From NCBI GenBank assembly GCA_964626685.1, contig CAZVJY010000003.1, positions 162,672 to 226,671 of the forward strand: a DNA stretch of 64,000 bases. The letters are read 5' to 3'. Origin of the DNA: RGEC01 sp964626685 (GTDB taxonomy: Bacteria > Bacteroidota > Bacteroidia > NS11-12g > UBA955). The notes below the pieces were generated by a model, which had not been told where the DNA came from, searched no databases, and worked only from the letters and a program-made list of their open reading frames with translations. This document shows positions 33,880 to 43,016 of this stretch, piece after piece. Position 1 is the first letter of the stretch; every line of letters starts with the position of its first letter. A program made the position numbers and the translations under genes.

Positions 33880-34664
33880 TTCGTTATTGGACAATAGCCC
33901 TGCTTCTTTGCCTTTGTAAGCTTGGTTTTGCTCAGCATGGCGCGTCTGTGCGCGGACTGGGTGCAAACGAGGCTAACAGGGATGCCGGTTTCGGATTAAG
34001 CAACAATCCCGGTGCGGCCTTCTCAGGCAAAGCCACAGGCGGTGTGTGGGGCCAGCAGCGATTCACGGGAACGTCTTTAGTGCACGGAGGCGGTGCGTTG
34101 GCATTCAGAAGCAAGGGGACTATGTATGGCGGGGATGCTGATTACAGAGGCACGTCCAATTTTTCGGTAAGTTCAGCCCATTTGTCGCTTTGTCAGATAA
34201 TCAGTTCTCAGTTGAGTATCGGTTTTTCTGTGGGTTATGCCTATCTGCATCAATCCATGTCGGAAGAACGCAATGCATGGCTGAGCGGGCGGCTTGGCGC
34301 AGTTTTTCAGGTTAATGACAAATGGGATGCTTCTGCGGTGATTATCAATCCGTGGAACCGCACCTATGAGGGTGGAATGGCAGCTCCTGCAGCTGCAATG
34401 TTGTTGGGCTACAGAATAAACCCGTTTACCAGGGCTGGTTTTCAATACCGCTACAACGCGCAATTTCAGCCGGTGTATGGTATTGCATTGCGGCATGAGT
34501 ATGGTAAACGAATTGTGTTCAACGGGGCATTGCAAACCGGCCCCGAGCCTTTTTCCGGCGGTGTGGAGTTTAAATCTGGTAACGCAGTTTTAGCAATCTC
34601 CACTCGTTATCATGCATATCTTGGCTTTTCGCCTGCTTTTTCCCTGCTATGGACAAAGCGTTAA
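33876..34664 (+). CDS. hypothetical outer-membrane protein (PorV/transport barrel-like)
   Basis: A 262-residue protein from a GTG at 33876 that overlaps the TGA of merR. The signal peptide ends at GFAQ. RGLGANEANRDAGFGLSNN and similar segments recall barrel proteins of the Bacteroidota type with an N-terminal plug-like loop. It ends LLWTKR, with beta strands throughout. No named function. It overlaps the next gene by 16 bases, so both are made together. Confidence 0.7.
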   Translation: MIRYWTIALLLCLCKLGFAQHGASVRGLGANEANRDAGFGLSNNPGAAFSGKATGGVWGQQRFTGTSLVHGGGALAFRSKGTMYGGDADYRGTSNFSVSSAHLSLCQIISSQLSIGFSVGYAYLHQSMSEERNAWLSGRLGAVFQVNDKWDASAVIINPWNRTYEGGMAAPAAAMLLGYRINPFTRAGFQYRYNAQFQPVYGIALRHEYGKRIVFNGALQTGPEPFSGGVEFKSGNAVLAISTRYHAYLGFSPAFSLLWTKR

Positions 34665-36625
34665 AATTCATATTCCTATTCTTGTTTTTGCACGCGGGGA
34701 AAGCCTTTTCCCAGATACCCGAAGATGTACGTCTGACCATTGAGCGGTATCTGGAAACCATAGAAACCAACGCAGATTATACACAGATATATGAGGACCT
34801 GATTCAGTTTACCGAAAAACCCCTCAACCTCAACCATGCCGGTGTAGACGATCTGATAAATTTTCCGCTCATAACCCCGGTTCAGGCGGCTGCGATTGTA
34901 GCACACCGCAAGCGTTTCGGGCTTTTTTTGCAGCTGGCCGAGTTACAGGTTGCGGGTATGGAGCCCGAGCAAATAAGGGCTCTGGCACCTTTTGTTCATA
35001 TTGCGCCCGGTATGGAAGACAGGGTAAAGGATTTTGCGAAAAAACTGCAGCAAGGGAAAACAGAACTGATTGTCACCTCAAGACGGCGCTATCCGGATCC
35101 GGAAGAAACCTACAATGCTGATTTGCTGGCCATGAGCACCCGATTGCGTTACACACTTCCCGGGATATACAGCTTTGGCATTACCGCTGAAAAAGACCCC
35201 GGGGAATCCTGGTGGAACCGCGGACCGGATTATGTTTCGGCCCATGCGGCTATTTTTAATTTTGGTGCGGTTAAATCGCTGGTAGCGGGTGATTATGTGC
35301 TGAGCCTGGGGCAGGGACTGGTGATGGGCTCCGGCATCGGTATCGGAAAAAGTGCGAGTGTGCTGAATATTAAGCGTTCACAGCCTGCTGTAAAAGCCTA
35401 CCGTGGAGTGAATGAATTTTTGTTTTTGCGGGGCATTGCTTCCACGTTGCGTTTGGGTAAAAACTGGGATTTTACCGTGGCCCTTGCATCAAACGGCATC
35501 AGTGCGAGAATCGGCGATACGGCAGGTTTAGCCGGGGGCGGTTTCTCATCGGTGGATCTGGATGGGCTGCACCGAAATATGGATGAAATTCAGGGCAAGA
35601 ATAGCCTCAGGCGAAATCTTCAGGGATACTGGCTGCAACGCAATGGCAAAGCCGGTAATTTCGGTGGTGGAATGGCCCGGTTCAGCAACAGCATTGCACA
35701 ATTGCCATCGGAAGATTTATACCGGCTGTACAATCCCACAGGAAGGCAACAGCATTTTTACCATGCCTGGCAGGCGCACACCATCGGCAGGATGCACCTA
35801 TTCAGCGAGTGGGCATGGCTGGCAGAAACCCGCAAACATGCCGTTTCAGCAGGAGCTTTGGTTTCGTTGGGTAAATGGGCAGAATGGTCTGTGCATATCC
35901 GAGATTATGCCGCGGGTTTCATCAGTCCGTATTCTACCGCCTTTGGCAATAGCAACCAGAATGAACAGGGCTTGTACATGGGTTTGAAAATGAATTTTAC
36001 GCGCAAACTGAGTCTTAGCAATTATTGTGATATAGCACGTCAGCCATGGCTTACCTTTCGCTTTTATGCGCCCTCTCGCACCCAGGATTTGCTGTGGCAG
36101 CTGGATTATGCGGCAACCAAGAAGACACAACTGTATGTTCGTTACCGGTATATTGTAAGAAGCATTCAAAACAGCGAGGGAACCGCCAAAAGTATCAGCA
36201 CGTATACTACACAATTACTTCGGGTGAATGTGTCTGCTGCTGTTAGTAGCAACAGTCGTGTGGAATTGCGTGCCGAACACAGCCTTGGGATAGACGGGCC
36301 ATCAGCAGGGCATTCATCCCTCTTTTATGGGGAGTATACCACCAAGGTAAATCCGGGTCGTTGGCAGCTTATTATGCGTTACAGTCTGTTTGATGTTTCC
36401 GGATTTTACAATCGTCTTTACGCGTATGAAAATCAGCTTTTGTATGATTTTGGTACCGTGGCGTTTTTTGGGAAAGGCCGGTCTGCCTATATACTTGCGA
36501 CCAAACCCATCAATAAAAGGCTGAAAGCGGGTTTGCGTTATGCATGGATGGAAAGTATCAACAGCGGTGATGTATTGCCCACATGGAACCGCCGTATCTT
36601 TGCGCAGCTGATTTGGCGAATATGA
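34649..36625 (+). CDS. helix-hairpin-helix domain outer-membrane protein
   Basis: The 658-residue protein has a signal peptide (cut after FSQ) and then a pair of ComEA-like helix-hairpin-helix segments near residues 50-125 (LNLNHAGVDDLINFPLITP and KRFGLFLQLAELQ). The rest is a large beta barrel ending in RIFAQLIWRI. This plan is common in Bacteroidota. The HhH part suggests DNA contact, which would fit DNA uptake, but this is unproven. It is coupled to pdxJ by an ATGA overlap. Confidence 0.82.
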   Translation: MDKALKFIFLFLFLHAGKAFSQIPEDVRLTIERYLETIETNADYTQIYEDLIQFTEKPLNLNHAGVDDLINFPLITPVQAAAIVAHRKRFGLFLQLAELQVAGMEPEQIRALAPFVHIAPGMEDRVKDFAKKLQQGKTELIVTSRRRYPDPEETYNADLLAMSTRLRYTLPGIYSFGITAEKDPGESWWNRGPDYVSAHAAIFNFGAVKSLVAGDYVLSLGQGLVMGSGIGIGKSASVLNIKRSQPAVKAYRGVNEFLFLRGIASTLRLGKNWDFTVALASNGISARIGDTAGLAGGGFSSVDLDGLHRNMDEIQGKNSLRRNLQGYWLQRNGKAGNFGGGMARFSNSIAQLPSEDLYRLYNPTGRQQHFYHAWQAHTIGRMHLFSEWAWLAETRKHAVSAGALVSLGKWAEWSVHIRDYAAGFISPYSTAFGNSNQNEQGLYMGLKMNFTRKLSLSNYCDIARQPWLTFRFYAPSRTQDLLWQLDYAATKKTQLYVRYRYIVRSIQNSEGTAKSISTYTTQLLRVNVSAAVSSNSRVELRAEHSLGIDGPSAGHSSLFYGEYTTKVNPGRWQLIMRYSLFDVSGFYNRLYAYENQLLYDFGTVAFFGKGRSAYILATKPINKRLKAGLRYAWMESINSGDVLPTWNRRIFAQLIWRI

Positions 36626-37353
36626 ATCCCAAACTGAGTGTAAATATCAATAAAGTAGCTACCCTGCGTAATGCAAGGGGCGGCAACAATCCCGATGTGA
36701 TAAAAGTGGCGCTGGATTGCGAGCAGTTCGGGGCCGACGGAATTACTGTGCATCCCCGTCCGGATGAGCGGCACATTCGCTATGACGATGTGCGGAAGCT
36801 AAGCCGAGTGGTAACTACCGAATTCAATATTGAAGGTTATCCCTCGGAATCATTTTTAAAACTGGTGGAGGAGGTGAAGCCTGCTCAGGTTACGCTGGTT
36901 CCTGATCCGCCGGATGTGCTCACCAGCAACAACGGCTGGGATACAAAAGCCAATTTGCATTTGCTGCAGGAGGTGGTAACACGCCTTAAGTCCGGAGGTA
37001 TGCGGGTAAGTCTGTTTCTGAATCCGGACCCTTCAATGGTTGAAAATGCAGCCCTGTGCGGTGCCGATCGTATTGAACTTTACACGGAACAATACGCCGT
37101 GCTGTTTCCTGAAAATCCGGAGGAAGCGGTTAAACCCTATGTAAAAACAGCCGAAGCGGCTATTAAAGCGGGTTTGGGTATCAATGCCGGCCACGATTTG
37201 GATTTACACAATCTGCACTATTTACGTGTGCATTTGCCTGGTTTACTGGAAGTTTCCATTGGTCATGCGCTCATCTGTGATGCCTTGTATTATGGTCTCA
37301 AGGACACCATTGGCATGTATAAAAATCACCTGCTTCCCAATATCGTATTATGA
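36622..37353 (+). CDS. pdxJ: pyridoxine 5'-phosphate synthase
   Basis: The true start is the ATG at 36622 (ATGA overlap with the HhH gene); the frame back to 36583 only reads the end of that gene. The 243 residues begin with KLSVNINKVATLRNARGG, and DGITVHPRPDERHIRYDD, LVPDPPDVLTSNNGWD and GINAGHDLDLHNL are standard PdxJ blocks. It condenses 1-deoxyxylulose 5-phosphate with 3-amino-2-oxopropyl phosphate in vitamin B6 synthesis. Confidence 0.97.
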   Translation: MNPKLSVNINKVATLRNARGGNNPDVIKVALDCEQFGADGITVHPRPDERHIRYDDVRKLSRVVTTEFNIEGYPSESFLKLVEEVKPAQVTLVPDPPDVLTSNNGWDTKANLHLLQEVVTRLKSGGMRVSLFLNPDPSMVENAALCGADRIELYTEQYAVLFPENPEEAVKPYVKTAEAAIKAGLGINAGHDLDLHNLHYLRVHLPGLLEVSIGHALICDALYYGLKDTIGMYKNHLLPNIVL

Positions 37354-38987
37354 TTAGCAATCCAAAATCCCATATTCCTTCAGATGGTATAGCCGGACTG
37401 AGGCAGTATTACAGGGAAGATGGTATAAGCGGTTTTCTGGTTTTTCTGTTGGCACTGCCCTTAAGTCTCGGAATTGCTGGGGCGTCAGGTTTTCCGCCTG
37501 TTATGGGGCTTATTACGGCAATGATTGGAGGTCTTGTTGTGTGTTTTATATCCGGATCGCCGCTCACTGTCAAGGGACCTGCAGCAGGTTTGGTAGTGAT
37601 TGTTGCGGGTGCCGTTGCTGAATTTGGTGGCAGCAATGCCGAGATTGGTTGGAAAATGGCGCTGGGAGCAATAGTTGTAGCGGGTGTTTTGCAAATATTA
37701 TTTGGATTTTTACGCATAGGCACCATTGCTGATTTATTCCCTTTAAGCACCATTCAGGGAATGCTTACAGCCATAGGTGTTATTATTTTTAGCAAACAAA
37801 TTCATGTTCTTTTTGGGGTTAATCCGCTATTGTCCGATGGCAGGCCTATGATAGATCCCCCTGATCTTGTGATGGCCTTTCCGGAAACATTGAAAAAGAT
37901 GGATGCAAATGCTGCGATTGTAGGTTTTATCAGCCTTTTGGTTGTTTTTGTTTGGCCAAGAATCAAGCACGCCTGGCTCACAAAAATCCCCGCACCCATA
38001 ATGGTATTGGCAGTGGCTATACCGGTAGCGAAATGGCTAGAGCTCGACAGCCACAAGTTTATTCATTTTGAACATGATTTAACAGAAATATTGGCCATTA
38101 ATGTCGATTTTGGCGGTATGCAAAAGCCGTTGGTGTTTGCCAAATATGTGTTGATGTTTGCGCTGGTTGGGAGTCTTGAATCCCTGTTAACGGTAAAGGC
38201 AACAGATATGCTGGATCCGTTGAAACGGAAAAGTAATGCCAATAAAGATTTGATGTCGGTTGGGGTGGGAAATACAATCTCTGCAGCCTTGGGTGGTTTG
38301 CCTATGATCAGCGAAGTAGCCCGAAGTAGTGCCAATGTGAACAATGGTGGCAAAACCCGATGGGCAAATGGATTTCATGGGTTGTTTATGCTCATTTTTC
38401 TTATACTGGATGTGCAGTTTAATAACCTTATTCCGGTACCTGCATTGGCTGCTATGCTAATAGGAGTGGGATACCGACTGGCTAGCCCCCGTTCTTTTGG
38501 CGAAATGGCAAAAGTGGGATTGGAACAGGTAGTGGTATTTGTCGTTACTATCCTGGTTACCTTGTTTACCGATCTATTGCTGGGTATTGGTGCAGGTGTT
38601 GTTACCAAACTGATAACCCAACTTATGCTGGGTGCACCAATCGGTGCAGTTTTTAAAGCGCATACCATTGTGGAAGGTCGTGAAATACGTGTAGCCGGTG
38701 CAGCTGTGTTCAGCAATTGGCTTGGATTGAAAAGGATTTTGAATGCAATGAACCCACAGGAAAAGGTTGTTATAAATCTGGAGAATTGCAATTTGGTTGA
38801 TTATACCGTTATAGATAATCTTTACCACATAAAGCGTGATTTTCAGCTGGCCGGCGGAGATTTACAGGTGATTGGTTTGGACGAACTTGAATATACAGGA
38901 AATCATACCCATGTTCAAGCTACAAGAAATAAACCCAGGCTTCGCAGACAATCGCTTGCAGCTTCCAAAGAGGCCATTAAGAAATAA
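37350..38987 (+). CDS. SulP-family inorganic anion transporter
   Basis: A 545-residue SLC26/SulP protein with about twelve to fourteen helices; GVSGFLVFLLALPLSLGIAG-like first helices and PPVMGLITAMIGG are typical. A C-terminal STAS-like domain (KVVINLENCNLVDYTVIDN) is present near residues 470-500. SulP proteins carry sulfate, bicarbonate or other anions; this bacterial group is often bicarbonate-linked. It overlaps pdxJ by 4 bases, which is odd for function and probably reflects operon growth. Confidence 0.92.
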   Translation: MISNPKSHIPSDGIAGLRQYYREDGISGFLVFLLALPLSLGIAGASGFPPVMGLITAMIGGLVVCFISGSPLTVKGPAAGLVVIVAGAVAEFGGSNAEIGWKMALGAIVVAGVLQILFGFLRIGTIADLFPLSTIQGMLTAIGVIIFSKQIHVLFGVNPLLSDGRPMIDPPDLVMAFPETLKKMDANAAIVGFISLLVVFVWPRIKHAWLTKIPAPIMVLAVAIPVAKWLELDSHKFIHFEHDLTEILAINVDFGGMQKPLVFAKYVLMFALVGSLESLLTVKATDMLDPLKRKSNANKDLMSVGVGNTISAALGGLPMISEVARSSANVNNGGKTRWANGFHGLFMLIFLILDVQFNNLIPVPALAAMLIGVGYRLASPRSFGEMAKVGLEQVVVFVVTILVTLFTDLLLGIGAGVVTKLITQLMLGAPIGAVFKAHTIVEGREIRVAGAAVFSNWLGLKRILNAMNPQEKVVINLENCNLVDYTVIDNLYHIKRDFQLAGGDLQVIGLDELEYTGNHTHVQATRNKPRLRRQSLAASKEAIKK

Positions 38988-38990
38988 GAT

Positions 38991-39734
38991 ATGTTGCGCA
39001 TTTTCATCTTTTTTGCTAGTTGTCTTGCAGAAATAACATTGGCTTATGCGCAGCATCGCAATACCGATAACAATGATATATTTTGGGCTCCGGTAACGGT
39101 GCAGAATCGCTTGTCGGAAAAATGGTTTTTACACACCGAGTTTCAATGGCGCAGAACTGACAGGGTGCAATCTCCTCAGCAAAATTTGCTCAGAATGGGA
39201 ATTACCTGGAATGCGAAACCACAGCATCGATTTCAGGCTGGCTATGCCTGGATTCTGACTTATCCATACGGAGATTTTCCCCTTGCAGAAAATGGCACTT
39301 TTGCGGAACGCAGAGCTTATCAGCAATGGTATTTTTTGAGTGAATCTGCCGGGAAAGGGGTCGTTTTTAGCTCCCGTTTGCGCACCGAACAGCGCTGGCT
39401 CGAGGTTTTGGATGCCAATAACCGATTTGTGAGCTGGAATTACCTAAACCGCATTCGGTTGATGCAGCGTATGCAATGGCCTGTGAAAAGGATCCATGAA
39501 AATTTGTATCTGGCTTTGTCAGATGAAATTTTTATTGGCTTTGGAAAGAATGTAGGGTTAAATGTATTCGATCAGAATCGTTTGTCTGGCTTGCTTGGAT
39601 TGAATCTGAATAAATCCGTACAGCTGGAGATTGGGGTTCTTAATCAGATTTTGCAGCAGGGTAAGGCGGTGAACGGCAAACCCGTTTTTCAATACAATAC
39701 CGGCCCTGTTCTGGGTTGCAACATTAAATTGTAA
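38991..39734 (+). CDS. DUF2490 family outer-membrane protein
   Basis: The 247-residue protein has a signal peptide ending AYAQ, followed by DUF2490 features: DIFWAPVTVQNRLSEKWFLH, FQAGYAWILTYPYGDF and SRLRTEQRWLE. It is a predicted barrel ending in GPVLGCNIKL. The function is unknown. It starts 3 bases after the SulP stop codon and is the last gene of the + strand run that began at 32582. Confidence 0.88.
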   Translation: MLRIFIFFASCLAEITLAYAQHRNTDNNDIFWAPVTVQNRLSEKWFLHTEFQWRRTDRVQSPQQNLLRMGITWNAKPQHRFQAGYAWILTYPYGDFPLAENGTFAERRAYQQWYFLSESAGKGVVFSSRLRTEQRWLEVLDANNRFVSWNYLNRIRLMQRMQWPVKRIHENLYLALSDEIFIGFGKNVGLNVFDQNRLSGLLGLNLNKSVQLEIGVLNQILQQGKAVNGKPVFQYNTGPVLGCNIKL

Positions 39735-39749
39735 CTACCGCACAAAATA

Positions 39750-40307
39750 TTATGCTGTAAGCATTTCACGCACAGCCTCCGGCACAAGGTAGCGGATGCT
39801 TTTGTTTTGTTGCAGTAAACTGCGAATGTGCGTTGCCGAAATATCCAGCAAAGGTGCAGTATAGGGGATAATGCGTGCCGCGGCAACTGAACATTTTAGG
39901 TCGCTGCCGCTGCGGTTGTAAACATGAAAATCGGTCAGTTCGCAGAGTTTGTCAATATCTTTCCAGTCTTGCAGGCGGGGCAGGTTGTCGGAGCCTATTA
40001 TAACGGAATAGGCATTGCTGCTTTTCTCCAGCAAATGCTCCAAGGTTTGTATAGTAAATGAGGGCACCGACAACCGAAATTCAGTGTCCATGGCCCTGAA
40101 CTGCAGGTTGCCTGCCACAGCAGCTTTAACCATTTCGAAACGAAGGTTCTGCGGCAGTAAATCTTTTTGCTCCTTGAACGGATTTTGGGGAGAAACCACA
40201 AACCAGATTTCATCGAAAGGCCCCTCATTGAGCATGTGCTGGGCAATGATTAAATGCCCGTTGTGAATGGGATTGAACGAACCAAAATACAAGCCTACGT
40301 GGGCCAT
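39750..40307 (-). CDS. nadD: nicotinate-nucleotide adenylyltransferase
   Basis: The 185-residue protein has the nucleotidyltransferase signature GLYFGSFNPIHNGHLIIAQ and the later DISATHIRSLL (the ISxTxxR motif). VIGSDNLPRLQDWKDID is also typical. It transfers AMP to nicotinate mononucleotide in NAD synthesis. Its start shares one base with the stop of gmk (TAATG), so the pair is coupled. Confidence 0.96.
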   Translation of the reverse strand: MAHVGLYFGSFNPIHNGHLIIAQHMLNEGPFDEIWFVVSPQNPFKEQKDLLPQNLRFEMVKAAVAGNLQFRAMDTEFRLSVPSFTIQTLEHLLEKSSNAYSVIIGSDNLPRLQDWKDIDKLCELTDFHVYNRSGSDLKCSVAAARIIPYTAPLLDISATHIRSLLQQNKSIRYLVPEAVREMLTA

Positions 40308-40876
40308 CAGGGTTTATTTAAAAAATCGGTTACCAGTTTTTCGCAGGTTTTTAGGGTGTCTTCCAGCACATCGTTCACCACCACTACGTCATACTGGTTT
40401 TCGAAACTCAGCTCGTGGTTGGCTTTGGCAATGCGTTCCTGCAGGTGGTGTTCCACTTCCGTGCTGCGCTTGCGCAGGCGTTCCATCAGCACTTCCACGC
40501 TGGGCGGTCTGAGGAAAATGGCCAGGGCATCCTGTTTGAAACGTCTTTTCAGGTTCAAACCACCCTGCACGTCCACATCAAAGACCACCGCCTTCCCGGA
40601 ATCCCATATTTTGTGTACTTCGCTCCATAGGGTGCCATACAGCACACCGGCATACACTTCTTCATGCTCCAGAAATGCGTTGTTTTCAATCCTTTTTTCA
40701 AAGTCGTCAAACTCCAGAAAATGGTATTCACGGCCGTTTTCTTCGCCGGGTCTGGGTTTGCGCGTGGTGGCACTCACAGAAAATGCCATTTTATCAGGCA
40801 TCACAGATAGCAAATGCTTCACCACGGTGGTCTTGCCGGATCCCGAAGGTGCTGAAAAGATGACGAGTTTGCCCAA
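40307..40876 (-). CDS. gmk: guanylate kinase
   Basis: A 189-residue kinase with the P-loop FSAPSGSGKTTVVKHLL and the GMP-binding stretch TTRKPRPGEENGREYHFL. VVFDVDVQGGLNLKRRF and KRSTEVEHHLQERIAK follow as in other bacterial Gmk. It converts GMP to GDP. It forms an operon with nadD. Confidence 0.97.
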   Translation of the reverse strand: MGKLVIFSAPSGSGKTTVVKHLLSVMPDKMAFSVSATTRKPRPGEENGREYHFLEFDDFEKRIENNAFLEHEEVYAGVLYGTLWSEVHKIWDSGKAVVFDVDVQGGLNLKRRFKQDALAIFLRPPSVEVLMERLRKRSTEVEHHLQERIAKANHELSFENQYDVVVVNDVLEDTLKTCEKLVTDFLNKP

Positions 40877-40880
40877 GGTA

Positions 40881-42830
40881 TTATTGTTTAATCAGTTTTT
40901 CAGTGATGAGTGCATCCTTGTAGCTGAGTTTCAGGTGGTATACGCCCGTTGAAAGTGCGGAAATATTGAGTCCCGGCATGGGTGTTCTGCGCATATCGAT
41001 GGTTTGTTCCATCACTTTTCTGCCACGAATATCATGAACGACAATGGTGCAAACATCATTCAGTTCTTCGGGTTTATATGTGCTGAAATCCAGCATAAGA
41101 TAATCTTTGGCAGGGTTAGGGCGTACGCTGATTTTTGCTGCAGGTAATACAGGTTCAGCTATTTTGCCTACCGTAAAGGCATAGCGTATGCTGCTTCCAA
41201 AATCGGTGCCAAAGCGCTGCAGAATGCCATTGCTGAGGGTGCGGATTTGCAGGAATCCGGTTCCGTCGGCGGTGTTTGCCCACCACTGCAGGCCGTCTTC
41301 GTTGAGCATGTAGTTGGGATTGGCAGCGCCTGTATCCTGAAAATCCAGTGTATAGCAGCCTTCCGGCAAATCTATGGTATCGCGGTAAACCATGTTGGCT
41401 TGTGGGTATTTCTTGCGGATTTTCACGGTTTTGCCAAACATATCGCGGATTTCCCAGCTGTTTTCAGATGGAGCATTGTTGGTGCTGCAATACAAAATGA
41501 ATTTATTGGGTAACAGGGCAGGAAGATTTCCGGTAATAACCGTAGCGGTGTTGTTGCTGGGGTTATCATCCGGACGGTTGTTTACCCATGCCACATTTAC
41601 CTTGAATCTGCCGGTTTTATTGTCGCGTACAAAGTCAGCCGGCAGGTCCAGTGTATCCCATTGTCCCGACTTCAATATACCGTTCCAGCGATAGTGTTTT
41701 TGCTGCAGGCCTTCCATGCCGTAGATGAAATCGATGCTTTGTACTGCAGAACCTCCGCGGTTGCGGATGATGATTTTCGGTGAACCACAGGAAGGATTTA
41801 CGCGTTTGTAGCGCAGCTCAGCATTGGGGCTGATGATGTCTTCCACCACCACATCCAGGTTGTAATTGGGTTTGCCGTATTCTACCAGGTAGGTGCTTAG
41901 CATGTAGTTGCCGCCGCCATTGTCGGTTTTGTAGCTTTCCATGTCCAGGTCCATGCGGTGGGTGCTGCCGGGTGTGGCTGCCACATCCAGGTTGTATTCG
42001 CGCACTTCTGCGCCAGGACACCATCCGGCGCGGTCATAAAGCCAGGTTCCTGCCTGAGGGAAAACGGGATTTTCACCGCAGTCGTCGCGCCAAACATAGC
42101 TTTCATCGGCTACGGCGCCGTCCAGCATAACGTAGCGGCGCTTTGGGCAAAACTCAGCGCAGTTTTGCGGCCTGTCCATGCCATGGCCTGTTTGCAGGAT
42201 TTTAAAGCGCATCAGGTCTGTTTCCTGTCCCAGTGTGAAGGTGTCTTCGGGCACGCGGGCATCAAACAGCGAATCGTTGCCATAGCCTACGCTGCGGGTG
42301 TAGAAACGACTTATGTTTTTCACATCACGCCAGGGTGTGCCTTCGATGAGGCTGAAGTTGAGGGAAATTTCCCATCCCCTGTCGTGGTTTGCTTCATAGC
42401 CCGTGTGCTGATACATGATTTGAACGCTGTCGTGCAGCAGATGGGCAAAGTCGGTAATGTCAAATTGCCAGGTGTGATTCCAGTTCTGGTCAAAGTAAAA
42501 CCCGTATGGGGTTATGAATCGCATGATTTCCCAGCCCAGGCTGTCGTTGAAGGCACCGCGGCGGTTGCAGAGATAAATGAAGTTCAGGTAATCCCATTCC
42601 CCACATCTCAAGCCGGGTGCGCATTTGAACGTGAGTTCGGCATAAACCTTCTGGTATTTTACATGGGCTTTTGGAAAAACACCCCAGCCGAAGTATTTTG
42701 TGTTTCCCACACCGGGATTGGTTTTGATAATGACCTTGTTGTGCGTGTTTACACGAACGGTATCTCCGGGCTTTGACCAGAGGGCTGTGATGATCAGTAA
42801 TGCAAAAAGGGTGGTAAGGGTTTTCCTCAT
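40881..42830 (-). CDS. T9SS-exported PNGase F-like protein
   Basis: The 649-residue protein has a signal peptide and a C-terminal type IX sorting domain (VRPNPAKDYLMLDF ... GVYHLKLSYKDALITEKLIK). The middle region around residues 200-240 (TGHGMDRPQNCAEFCPKRRY) is close to peptide-N-glycosidase F, and CGEWDYLNFIYLC in the N-terminal third is similar to its first domain. PNGase F removes N-glycans from glycoproteins by cutting the Asn-GlcNAc bond. Catalytic residues cannot be checked fully by eye, so activity is inferred. An exact -7 box lies upstream. Confidence 0.82.
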   Translation of the reverse strand: MRKTLTTLFALLIITALWSKPGDTVRVNTHNKVIIKTNPGVGNTKYFGWGVFPKAHVKYQKVYAELTFKCAPGLRCGEWDYLNFIYLCNRRGAFNDSLGWEIMRFITPYGFYFDQNWNHTWQFDITDFAHLLHDSVQIMYQHTGYEANHDRGWEISLNFSLIEGTPWRDVKNISRFYTRSVGYGNDSLFDARVPEDTFTLGQETDLMRFKILQTGHGMDRPQNCAEFCPKRRYVMLDGAVADESYVWRDDCGENPVFPQAGTWLYDRAGWCPGAEVREYNLDVAATPGSTHRMDLDMESYKTDNGGGNYMLSTYLVEYGKPNYNLDVVVEDIISPNAELRYKRVNPSCGSPKIIIRNRGGSAVQSIDFIYGMEGLQQKHYRWNGILKSGQWDTLDLPADFVRDNKTGRFKVNVAWVNNRPDDNPSNNTATVITGNLPALLPNKFILYCSTNNAPSENSWEIRDMFGKTVKIRKKYPQANMVYRDTIDLPEGCYTLDFQDTGAANPNYMLNEDGLQWWANTADGTGFLQIRTLSNGILQRFGTDFGSSIRYAFTVGKIAEPVLPAAKISVRPNPAKDYLMLDFSTYKPEELNDVCTIVVHDIRGRKVMEQTIDMRRTPMPGLNISALSTGVYHLKLSYKDALITEKLIKQ

Positions 42831-42837
42831 CGTTTTG

Positions 42838-42845
42838 CAAACTTA
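42838..42845 (-). promoter_or_regulatory. -7 promoter box of the PNGase F-like gene
   Basis: TAAGTTTG on the minus strand matches TAnnTTTG exactly, 7 bases before the ATG at 42830. Confidence 0.55.
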
Positions 42846-43016
42846 ATGAAAGATTGATTAATGAGAGAATGAAGGAATTAAGAAATGAAATAGTTATAGG
42901 TTTATTCTCTATCAATCAAGGAATGAAGACGCTTTTTGGAGATGGAGAGGCTGTAATAGCCCTTTTGATTTGTGAAAATGAAATAGATAAAAGTCCTTGA
43001 TTGTTGGTGTATTTGT

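Noticed and set aside
41958..42776. 272-codon open frame on the + strand
   Set aside because: It is the antisense shadow of the PNGase F-like gene and has no recognisable start signal or domain.
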